Shown piece after piece: positions 1 to 4,952 of a stretch of 5,669 bases of DNA. This stretch comes from Pseudomonadota bacterium (GTDB taxonomy: Bacteria > Pseudomonadota > Gammaproteobacteria > Pseudomonadales > Halieaceae). The stretch spans positions 1 to 5,669 of the forward strand of contig JAUVBI010000204.1 of the NCBI GenBank assembly GCA_030591305.1. Direction: 5' to 3'. Positions within the stretch are counted from its first letter, which is position 1. The number at the start of each line of letters is the position of its first letter. The position numbers were made by a program, and so were the translations under genes. The notes under the pieces are model-generated. The model had not been told where the DNA came from and searched no databases. It worked only from the letters and a program-made list of their open reading frames with translations.

Positions 1-770
1 AGGTTGCATACTTCATCATCCGGTGGCGAAATATTTTGTTTCAGCAGTATATCTATCGACGCTGCCAGAAGTATCCCGAACAGGCCAAGGCGAGACTGAT
101 CAGCATGGTGCAAGAAGAGCTGGGGCCAAATTACGATGTGGAAACCCATTTCACTCCCAAATATAACCCCTGGGATCAACGCCTGTGCCTGGTGCCGGAC
201 GGGGACATGTTCGAAGCTATCAAAGAGGGTATGGCCTCGGTAGTGACCGACCACATCGACCGCTTTACCGAAACAGGTATTGTACTGAAATCAGGAGAAA
301 ATTTGCCAGCCGATCTTATCATTACAGCAACGGGTTTAAAGCTGCAGTTCCTCAGCGATGTTGAATTCACTATTGACGGCAAGATATTGCAAGCCCACAA
401 CGCGCTGACCTACAAGGGAATGATGCTCAGCGATGTACCCAACATGGCCTTCTCCATGGGCTATTCCAACGCCTCCTGGACACTGAAATGCGACCTCACC
501 TGTGACTATATCTGTCGATTGCTCAACTATATGGACAAACATGGCTACAGCCGATGCATGCCACACAACAGTGACCTATCACTAGAAAGAGAGCCCTATA
601 TGGGACTGTCATCGGGCTATGTTGAACGCGCTGCCGACCTACTGCCGGCACAGGGAACCCGCCCACCCTGGAAACTGTACCAGAGCTACCTGAAGGATAT
701 TGTTATGTTGCGCCATGGCAGCCTGGAGGACGAGGCACTGGAGTTTTCAGGTCGAACAGGCCCAAGCTAA
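1..770 (+). CDS. EthA-like FAD/NADPH-dependent Baeyer-Villiger monooxygenase, C-terminal part (5' end outside window)
   Basis: The frame is open from base 3 with no stop before TAA at 768-770, giving 255 residues; the TTG at 36 is internal, so the true start lies left of the window. EthA-type enzymes are about 490 residues, so roughly half is missing, including the N-terminal FAD-binding GxGxxG and the monooxygenase fingerprint. What remains closely follows the C-terminal half of mycobacterial EthA as I remember it: HFTPKYNPWDQR, then LVPDGDMFEAI, SVVTDHIDRF, the ATG-type motif in DLIITATGL, YKGMMLSDVPNMAFSMGY, NASWTLKCDL, and a tail resembling PWKLYQSYLKDI. Family enzymes use NADPH and O2 to insert oxygen next to a ketone or to oxidise sulfur groups; the natural substrate cannot be read from this part. 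It is a soluble cytosolic flavoenzyme. The 3' end converges on the permease gene and overlaps it by four bases. The family call is firm; the substrate is unknown. Confidence 0.93.
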   Translation, partial: VAYFIIRWRNILFQQYIYRRCQKYPEQAKARLISMVQEELGPNYDVETHFTPKYNPWDQRLCLVPDGDMFEAIKEGMASVVTDHIDRFTETGIVLKSGENLPADLIITATGLKLQFLSDVEFTIDGKILQAHNALTYKGMMLSDVPNMAFSMGYSNASWTLKCDLTCDYICRLLNYMDKHGYSRCMPHNSDLSLEREPYMGLSSGYVERAADLLPAQGTRPPWKLYQSYLKDIVMLRHGSLEDEALEFSGRTGPS

Positions 771-2059
771 GTTGGCTTATTTTTCTGCAGGCGATAAATT
801 GGATAGCCCGCTGCGAGTAAAGCCAGACCATAGGCGGCGACTTCCAGCCCAGACCCCACAATTGCAAATACAGAGAATGCCAGTGCACCCATGGCAATGA
901 TAACGGCCTTGTAATTGACAGACTCACCCGCTTCTACCTCTCTCTTTTGCAATACAAACTCACTCAAGGCCGAGGCCGAATAAGGTAGCAAAGTTGTCAG
1001 AGTGGAAAGTATGATGAGCATTTCAAAGGCCGCAAGCAGACCTTTTGTATAGTTCATCATAATTAAAATAGATGCAATAGCCGCTGCTACCACCAGTGAA
1101 AATGCGGGTGACCCCGCCTTATTCAAGTTGGCGAAACGCATGGGAAACAATTTATTCATTGCAATGGCCCGTGGCAGCATACCGCTGGTGAGAACATTGC
1201 CATTGAGTGCCCCGACAATGGAAGCAATGGCCCCCAGTGCCACCAGAGAGCCGCCCCAGCCACCAAATAAAACCACCGCAGCATCGGCAAAGGGTGCAGA
1301 TGACTGCGCTAAGTCAGCCTGTGGTATCAGGGCCATAATACCCAGAGTCGCGGTAATATAAAATGCAACAACAGTGACGGTACCCACCAACAATACCCGG
1401 GGTATGGTCTTTTCGGGCTCAATGACTTCATCGGCCGCAATGGTCACGTTCTCAACACCGACAAAAGCCCACATGGTTAGAATCACAAGCCCCGATAGAA
1501 GAAGTACCGGTGATTCATTATGGGGGTTGCTTGCAGGAATACTGCCTACATCACCGAACAATACGCCGCCACCGGCAATTAAAAATAGCGGAGCGAGTTT
1601 CAGTACGGTGGTAATGAGTTGAAAAATTCCCGCAGATTTAATACTGGTAATATTCAGTGCCGTCACGATCCAGATGATGGCCAGTGCTGTTATTGCTCCC
1701 AAAGCGGGCGTATCGACCAACTGTGGGATAAAAAAACCGAGGTAAGCAACCAGGGCAATGCCCCCGACCGCCGTGGCAGAACAGTAGGAAATCCAGTGAC
1801 CCCAACCAATGAAAAAACTGGGCATATCTCCAAACGCCATATGAGTATACGCGTAGGGGCCACCCAGACGCGGGTTTCGTTTAGCCAGTGTTCCCAGCAT
1901 AAACGCAATCAACAAAGTACCAAAACCCGAGCATACCCAGCCAAGTACACTCAGGCTGCCATAGGGGGCCAGCACAGCCGGTAGCAAAAAAATACCATTG
2001 CCGATCATGCTGCCGACCACCAGCGCCCAGGATCGCCAAAAACCGAAGCTTCTTTGCAT
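767..2059 (-). CDS. APC-superfamily amino acid/polyamine permease (AdiC/PotE-like)
   Basis: This 430-residue, strongly hydrophobic protein has about 12 membrane-spanning segments, the usual size and topology of APC inner-membrane carriers. The first helix has the unwound substrate-binding motif GSMIGNGIF (residues 16-24), and LGGPYAY follows at 65-71. WAFVGVENVTIAADEV (197-212) matches the helix-6 motif of AdiC; Glu203 aligns with the proton-sensitive Glu208 of AdiC. The region near 240-262 (IMALIPQADL, then SAPFADAA) also parallels AdiC. Transport of an amino acid or polyamine by exchange or proton coupling is the family role; the substrate is not evident. The ATG at 2057-2059 gives a normal short N-terminus (MQRSFGFWRSWALVVGSMIG). 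The Shine-Dalgarno sequence is poor: an AAGG lies 14 bases upstream, too far for an ideal site. The gene is 127 bases downstream of recX on the same strand. Its TAG stop lies within the last codons of the convergent monooxygenase gene. Confidence 0.93.
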   Translation of the reverse strand: MQRSFGFWRSWALVVGSMIGNGIFLLPAVLAPYGSLSVLGWVCSGFGTLLIAFMLGTLAKRNPRLGGPYAYTHMAFGDMPSFFIGWGHWISYCSATAVGGIALVAYLGFFIPQLVDTPALGAITALAIIWIVTALNITSIKSAGIFQLITTVLKLAPLFLIAGGGVLFGDVGSIPASNPHNESPVLLLSGLVILTMWAFVGVENVTIAADEVIEPEKTIPRVLLVGTVTVVAFYITATLGIMALIPQADLAQSSAPFADAAVVLFGGWGGSLVALGAIASIVGALNGNVLTSGMLPRAIAMNKLFPMRFANLNKAGSPAFSLVVAAAIASILIMMNYTKGLLAAFEMLIILSTLTTLLPYSASALSEFVLQKREVEAGESVNYKAVIIAMGALAFSVFAIVGSGLEVAAYGLALLAAGYPIYRLQKNKPT

Positions 2060-2119
2060 TAGATTTCGCCCAACCTTATTGTTATTTAGTTTTTACGGAG
2101 CGCAAATTTCCCGCTGGGT

Positions 2120-2174
2120 CATACTAATGTATGTGAAAAAATAATGCTGAATAGATACATACGCGTGATTAGTA
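2120..2174. repeat. Nested inverted repeats upstream of the permease gene
   Basis: The recX-permease spacer holds several matching short arms. CATAC (2120-2124) and GTATG (2129-2133) form a perfect dyad around TAAT. TACTAAT (2122-2128) is the reverse complement of ATTAGTA (2168-2174), and ATGTAT (2127-2132) is the reverse complement of ATACAT (2155-2160). The right side is therefore an inverted copy of the left with about seven extra bases (ACGCGTG) between its two halves. It could be an operator for the permease gene, a structured 3' end of the recX transcript, or coincidence in AT-rich DNA. A six-T run on the minus strand lies between the arms, but no canonical terminator stem precedes it. 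The repeats are seen; any function is inferred. Confidence 0.4.
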
Positions 2175-2186
2175 CAAGCGCGGCAT

Positions 2187-2699
2187 TCACCACTGCAGTA
2201 AATGACGATATTCGTCGCTAGCAAAACCACGGTACTGCATAAAGCGGGCACGCCGGGCTTTTTCTTTCATATCTACTGTGGGCTGTTCACCAAATTTCTT
2301 TTGGAAAACCTCTGCAGCAAGCGCGCTCCAATCAACGTCTGCTCTTTCGATAGCCAGCGCAATTTCACAATCTGTCAGGCCGCGCTGCCTCATATCCTGC
2401 TGAATGTGCAGCAAACCAAAGCCCAGACCCGAACGATAGCAAACAAAGTTTTCGGCAAAGCGTTCATCGCTCTGCAGGTTCTCATCCGTCAGGCGCTGAA
2501 TTTCTGTTTCAAGTAAAGTGGTGTCCGGGAAGCGGCGTTTTAATTTCTGGCACAACTCCTTCCGGGTATGCTCCCTACGTGCCAGATAATTCATTGCGGC
2601 AAAACGTATATCCGTAGGATTGACCCCAGCGGGGTCCGGCTGTAACTCAGGCTGCAGGGAACCTGCCACCTCCCGTTTGTGTGTTGCCGTCACAGGCAC
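2187..2699 (-). CDS. recX: RecX, regulatory protein modulating RecA
   Basis: RecX binds RecA filaments in the cytoplasm and limits their extension and activity. This 170-residue protein has the tandem three-helix repeats of the family: AAMNYLARREHTRKELCQKL (34-53), then LQSDERFAENFV (75-86) leading into QDMRQRGL (101-108), and a C-terminal repeat from about 124 ending in RGFASDEYRHLLQW. It lies 76 bases downstream of recA on the same strand, the classic arrangement. The start is uncertain. The longest option is GTG at 2697-2699, directly after the U-tract of the recA terminator and without a Shine-Dalgarno sequence; GTG codons at residues 3 and 11 are alternatives, also poorly served. An in-frame TAA at 2739-2741 and no intervening start codon rule out anything further upstream. 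Residues 1-26 look unconserved, while NPTDIRFAAMNYLARREH resembles the N-terminus of Pseudomonas RecX. Expression probably depends on readthrough from recA. Confidence 0.96.
   Translation of the reverse strand: MPVTATHKREVAGSLQPELQPDPAGVNPTDIRFAAMNYLARREHTRKELCQKLKRRFPDTTLLETEIQRLTDENLQSDERFAENFVCYRSGLGFGLLHIQQDMRQRGLTDCEIALAIERADVDWSALAAEVFQKKFGEQPTVDMKEKARRARFMQYRGFASDEYRHLLQW
2622..2636 (-). other. GC-rich hairpin inside the 5' part of recX
   Basis: GACCCC and GGGGTC form a perfect 6-bp stem around a 3-base loop. It encodes residues about 22-26 of the longest recX reading, in the stretch that looks unconserved, just before the conserved RecX core. A strong hairpin this close to the possible starts could slow translation of recX. 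That role is inference; the stem itself is plain. Confidence 0.35.
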
Positions 2700-2700
2700 T

Positions 2701-2753
2701 AAAAAAACAGGTGCCGGATTGAGAGGGGGATAAGTGGATTACCCGGCACCTGT
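2701..2753 (-). terminator. Intrinsic terminator between recA and recX
   Basis: A perfect 11-bp inverted repeat (CCGGCACCTGT at 2743-2753 and ACAGGTGCCGG at 2707-2717) encloses a 25-base loop. Read on the minus strand, the downstream arm runs straight into seven or more T residues (2707 down to 2701). This is a Rho-independent terminator placed 22 bases after the recA stop. In E. coli a terminator in the same place limits recX to a small readthrough product, and the same arrangement is expected here. The loop is longer than usual. On the plus strand there is no T-tract, so it acts in one direction only. Confidence 0.88.
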
Positions 2754-2775
2754 GCAAAAAAGGTTGGCACTAAAG

Positions 2776-3819
2776 TTACTCTGTGGCGGCCTCCGCCTTG
2801 GCTGCAGCTTCTGCTTTGGCCGCGGGCTCATCGGGCTCCAGCAGTTGCTTGCGAATAAGTGTTTCTATTTCATTGGCAACCGCAGGATTGTCCTCCAGGA
2901 ACTTCGCCGAATTAGCCTTGCCCTGGCCAATTTTATCGCCCTTATAGGAGTACCAGGCGCCAGCCTTATCCACCAGGCCGATTTTAACACCCCAGTCGAT
3001 AACCTCTCCCATGTGGTAAATGCCCTTGCCGTACATAATCTGGAACTCAGCCTGCTTGAACGGTGGCGACACCTTGTTTTTAACCACCTTCACCCGGGTT
3101 TCATTGCCGATGACTTCATCGCCATTCTTTACCGCACCAATACGGCGAATGTCTAGGCGTACAGAGGAGTAAAACTTCAGGGCATTACCGCCGGTTGTTG
3201 TCTCGGGGGAGCCAAACATCACACCTATCTTCATACGAATCTGGTTGATAAAGATCACCAGGCAATTGCTGTGCTTAATAGCGCTGGTGAGTTTGCGCAT
3301 GGCCTGACTCATCAAGCGGGCCTGTAGCCCCACATGGGAATCACCCATACTTCCTTCAATTTCAGCCTTGGGAACCAGGGCGGCGACAGAATCGACAACC
3401 AATACATCGACCGCGCCCGAGCGCACCAGCATTTCTGTGACTTCCAGCGCTTGCTCTCCGGTGTCGGGCTGGGAGAGGATGAGGTCATCCACGCTAACAC
3501 CCAGTTTTTCAGCATAGACGGGGTCCAGCGCGTGCTCAGCGTCAATAAAGGCCGCTGTGCCGCCAGCTTTCTGGGCCTCGGCTATTACCTGTAGGGTCAA
3601 GGTGGTTTTACCGGAGGATTCCGGACCATAAATTTCGCAGATTCGCCCTTTGGGCAGACCACCTATGCCCAATGCGATGTCCAGCCCTAGGGAACCGGTG
3701 GAGATGGAGGGCATGGCAACACGCTCCTTGTCTCCCATGCGCATAACCGTTCCCTTGCCAAACTGCCGCTCTATCTGGCTCAGTGCCGCGTCCAATGCTT
3801 TTTGCTTATTCGTATCCAT
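2776..3819 (-). CDS. recA: RecA recombinase / SOS co-protease
   Basis: RecA forms ATP-dependent filaments on single-stranded DNA, catalyses homologous strand exchange and stimulates LexA self-cleavage. The 347-residue protein is full length. Walker A is GPESSGKT (65-72); the catalytic glutamate lies in DAEHAL (Glu95); Walker B ends at Asp143 in VLVVD; loop L1 is near [10 protein letters not shown] (155-164); loop L2 runs through [18 protein letters not shown] (194-211); [10 protein letters not shown] is at 285-294. Sequence details match Pseudomonas-type RecA most closely. The ATG at 3817-3819 has a good Shine-Dalgarno sequence (AGAGGTG, six bases between GAGG and the start). The C-terminal tail is unusual: an Ala/Lys/Glu-rich stretch with AKAEAA repeated in tandem (334-345), where E. 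coli has a more purely acidic tail. Transcription starts from a LexA-covered promoter upstream and ends mostly at the hairpin before recX. Confidence 0.99.
   Translation of the reverse strand: MDTNKQKALDAALSQIERQFGKGTVMRMGDKERVAMPSISTGSLGLDIALGIGGLPKGRICEIYGPESSGKTTLTLQVIAEAQKAGGTAAFIDAEHALDPVYAEKLGVSVDDLILSQPDTGEQALEVTEMLVRSGAVDVLVVDSVAALVPKAEIEGSMGDSHVGLQARLMSQAMRKLTSAIKHSNCLVIFINQIRMKIGVMFGSPETTTGGNALKFYSSVRLDIRRIGAVKNGDEVIGNETRVKVVKNKVSPPFKQAEFQIMYGKGIYHMGEVIDWGVKIGLVDKAGAWYSYKGDKIGQGKANSAKFLEDNPAVANEIETLIRKQLLEPDEPAAKAEAAAKAEAATE
2785..2820 (-). repeat. Tandem 18-bp repeat encoding AKAEAA twice in the RecA tail
   Basis: Two adjacent six-codon units (2803-2820, residues 334-339; 2785-2802, residues 340-345) encode the same peptide AKAEAA. 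Five of the six codon pairs differ, all at the third base and all synonymous (for example AAA/AAG, GCA/GCG, GAA/GAG). The duplication is therefore either old and held at the protein level, or the two units reached the same peptide separately. It lies in the regulatory C-terminal tail, outside the conserved core. Confidence 0.75.
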
Positions 3820-3823
3820 GTTG

Positions 3824-3830
3824 CACCTCT
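3824..3830 (-). promoter_or_regulatory. Ribosome binding site of recA
   Basis: AGAGGTG on the minus strand, with six bases between GAGG and the ATG, supports the chosen recA start. Confidence 0.8.
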
Positions 3831-3849
3831 TTTCTCAATTGGAGTAAAT

Positions 3850-3861
3850 CTGTTCATACAG
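3850..3861. promoter_or_regulatory. Extra pair of LexA-type half-sites with short spacing
   Basis: CTGT-N4-ACAG lies between the main LexA box and the recA start, in the expected untranslated leader. Normal LexA boxes need eight bases between half-sites, so this is not a standard site. The ACAG at 3858-3861 also faces away from the CTGT of the main box (3870-3873) with exactly eight bases between them, giving alternating half-sites. It could assist LexA binding or be chance. Confidence 0.3.
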
Positions 3862-3867
3862 CAAAAC

Positions 3868-3887
3868 TACTGTATATATACTCAGTG
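3868..3887. promoter_or_regulatory. LexA (SOS) box of recA
   Basis: TACTGTATATATACTCAGTG matches the E. coli SOS consensus at 17 of 20 positions. The left half-site CTGT is perfect, the spacer is exactly eight bases, and the right half-site is TCAG instead of ACAG. It covers the predicted recA -10 element, so LexA should block RNA polymerase until DNA damage activates RecA. The asymmetric right half may lower affinity and allow the basal recA expression that cells need. Confidence 0.9.
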
Positions 3888-3900
3888 CTTTGGATTTGAA
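3871..3900 (-). promoter_or_regulatory. Predicted sigma70 promoter of recA
   Basis: On the minus strand, TTCAAA (3895-3900) can serve as -35 and TATATA (3873-3878) as -10 with a 16-base spacer; TATACA (3871-3876) with 18 bases is an alternative. Each hexamer matches consensus at 4 of 6 positions. Overlap with the LexA box and a leader of about 45 bases to the recA ATG fit SOS control. The exact hexamers are uncertain. Confidence 0.55.
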
Positions 3901-3926
3901 TTGCAAGCCCAAAATTCAATTAAATC
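3893..3926. repeat. AT-rich dyad just upstream of the recA promoter
   Basis: GATTTGAATTG (3893-3903) pairs with CAATTAAATC (3917-3926) apart from one bulged base; the uninterrupted core is TTGAATT/AATTCAA. It overlaps the proposed -35 and the upstream region where an UP element would lie. No T-tract follows on either strand, so it is unlikely to be a terminator. A regulator site is possible but unproven. Confidence 0.35.
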
Positions 3927-3951
3927 AGGCCATTTTTCATCCGTTGAAATA

Positions 3952-3974
3952 ACCTGCCTGTTTTAGCGACAGGT
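3952..3974 (-). terminator. Possible weak terminator of the SDR gene
   Basis: Starting 14 bases after the SDR stop, the minus strand can fold ACCTG with CAGGT, or alternatively CCTGT with ACAGG around a 7-base loop, and then reads TATTTC. The stems are only 5 bp and the T-tract is broken, so termination would be partial. Some SDR transcripts may run on into recA. Confidence 0.3.
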
Positions 3975-3987
3975 GTTAAGCGCAGAA

Positions 3988-4755
3988 TCAGAACTGATCC
4001 GGGCGCAACAATGCATCGTGACCACCGTCGACAAACAAAATGGAGCCACTGACATAGCGCGAGGCGGAATCCAGCAGGAACATCATAGTATCGGCAATCA
4101 TGTCCGCTGTGGCCATCTCCCCGTAGGGTATACTTTTTTCAAACTCAGTCATTGCAGCGCCGAAGTCCGCATCTTCGAACACCTTGTCGGTAAGCGGTGT
4201 GGCGGTCATACCCGGCGCAACGACATTCATTCTCACGCCCCTGCGCATAAGTTCAGGGCATTGTCGCCTGACCCAGCGTATCAGGGCATTCTTGGAGCCG
4301 GCATAGGCGTTATGGCCATCCAGCATTTCTATCAGGGTACAAGCCCCCTCCTCGTCTCCCGCCAAAAGCAATTCGATATATTCTTCATTCAGGCCCGGCA
4401 TGGCAGCGGAGTTGGAGCCCACCGCCACAATAGCGCCTTTCTTCATCGCCACCAGGTCCGCCAGGCCTTCGATCAACACCGTGGCGCCAAAGAAATTTAC
4501 TCTTGAAATAAGTGAGAGCGGTTTCGCAACCGGAGGCAGGCCGGCACAGGCTATAAATCCATCCAAACCTTCTGGCGCCTGTTTTTTAATACCTTCAATC
4601 GCCTTGCTGCGCCCCTCCCGGGTGGAGAGGTCCGCCTCAATATCTGCTTCGCACAGATCTACCACAATCACTATGTCACCGCGTTCGCGAAGCTTTTCCT
4701 TTAAAGAAGCGCCAATACCTGTCGCACCGCCTGTCATTGCAAACAATTTTTTCAC
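3988..4755 (-). CDS. SDR-family NAD(P)-dependent oxidoreductase, 3-alpha-hydroxysteroid dehydrogenase (HsdA)-like
   Basis: This 255-residue classical-size SDR carries the cofactor motif TGGATGIG (8-15), Asp33 at the end of strand 2 (favouring NAD), CAG (70-72), Asn87, catalytic Ser114 in VGSNSA, and YAGSK with Tyr151 and Lys155. The spacing from Ser to Tyr is 37 residues, far above the usual dozen or so, because of an insert around 121-148. That insert, together with ADLSTREGR (41-49), NAYAGSKNAL (149-158) and the ending GGHDALLRPDQF, is characteristic of the Comamonas testosteroni 3-alpha-hydroxysteroid dehydrogenase/carbonyl reductase group. A ketone/alcohol interconversion on a steroid-like or bulky carbonyl substrate is therefore likely; the real substrate is not proven. 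The start is GTG (4753-4755), preceded by a strong GAGGAGG and fitting the family N-terminus. It runs in the same direction as recA, 168 bases upstream of it. Confidence 0.9.
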   Translation of the reverse strand: MKKLFAMTGGATGIGASLKEKLRERGDIVIVVDLCEADIEADLSTREGRSKAIEGIKKQAPEGLDGFIACAGLPPVAKPLSLISRVNFFGATVLIEGLADLVAMKKGAIVAVGSNSAAMPGLNEEYIELLLAGDEEGACTLIEMLDGHNAYAGSKNALIRWVRRQCPELMRRGVRMNVVAPGMTATPLTDKVFEDADFGAAMTEFEKSIPYGEMATADMIADTMMFLLDSASRYVSGSILFVDGGHDALLRPDQF

Positions 4756-4765
4756 TGTGAAAATT

Positions 4766-4772
4766 CCTCCTC
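4766..4772 (-). promoter_or_regulatory. Ribosome binding site of the SDR gene
   Basis: GAGGAGG on the minus strand, ten bases before the GTG at 4753-4755, is what decides the GTG start over the in-frame ATG at residue 7. A TGATAAT a little further upstream (near 4783-4789) could be a -10 element, but no matching -35 was found. Confidence 0.65.
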
Positions 4773-4779
4773 AACCTAG

Positions 4780-4947
4780 CCTCTATTATCACCCCATGGT
4801 GAAACGGGCGGGGACCTGCTGTCCATCGGATTTCTCGAAAACATCTACAGATAAGACACTTGGTATATCAACTCAGCCAGCAACACCCTGATGTGCGATG
4901 GCGACGGCCCCAGTGTAGAGAAAACAATCGCCAAAATGGTGTCCTGA
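4780..4947 (+). pseudogene. Probable 3' remnant of an unidentified plus-strand gene
   Basis: In the spacer between the SDR and the zinc-hydrolase gene, one plus-strand frame reads as protein-like sequence: GETGGDLLSIGFLENIYR (4798-4851), a TAA at 4852-4854, then DTWYINSASNTLMCDGDG and PSVEKTIAKMVS to a TGA at 4945-4947. Third positions are rich in C and G like those of the neighbouring genes, both segments share one frame, and the stretch ends only six bases before the convergent gene's stop. To the left the frame hits TAG at 4777-4779 and enters the SDR start region, so nothing of the rest of the gene remains. I read it as the C-terminal end of a gene, inactivated by a nonsense change and truncated. 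I do not recognise the family. Chance coding likeness over 54 codons is the main alternative. Confidence 0.4.
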
Positions 4948-4952
4948 GCGCG

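Noticed and set aside
36..38. TTG as the start of the monooxygenase
   Set aside because: The frame is open to the window edge and the upstream residues (VAYFIIRWRNIL) align with EthA-type proteins, so this is an internal codon.
762..785. Terminator for the monooxygenase gene (CCAA/TTGG followed by TTATTTTT)
   Set aside because: The stem is only 4 bp and AT-containing, too weak to call despite the T-rich tail.
2163..2186. Terminator directly after recX based on CGCG repeats
   Set aside because: CGCG is self-complementary by nature, the arms do not extend and no T-tract follows at the right distance.
2734..3156. 140-codon plus-strand open frame opposite recA
   Set aside because: It lies antisense to the conserved RecA C-terminus and shows no family resemblance or ribosome site; it is a shadow.
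3958..3972. Second LexA box CTGT-N7-ACAG near the SDR 3' end
   Set aside because: LexA needs an 8-base spacing between half-sites; this has seven, and it is better explained as part of the weak hairpin after the SDR gene.
3973..4506. 177-codon plus-strand open frame opposite the SDR gene
   Set aside because: It is antisense to a clearly conserved SDR, has no recognisable domain, and long shadow frames are expected in GC-rich coding DNA.
4796..4893. Small plus-strand gene starting at the ATG at 4796
   Set aside because: That frame continues the antisense frame of the SDR, has no ribosome site and gives a peptide with poor coding likeness; the neighbouring frame is the more protein-like one.
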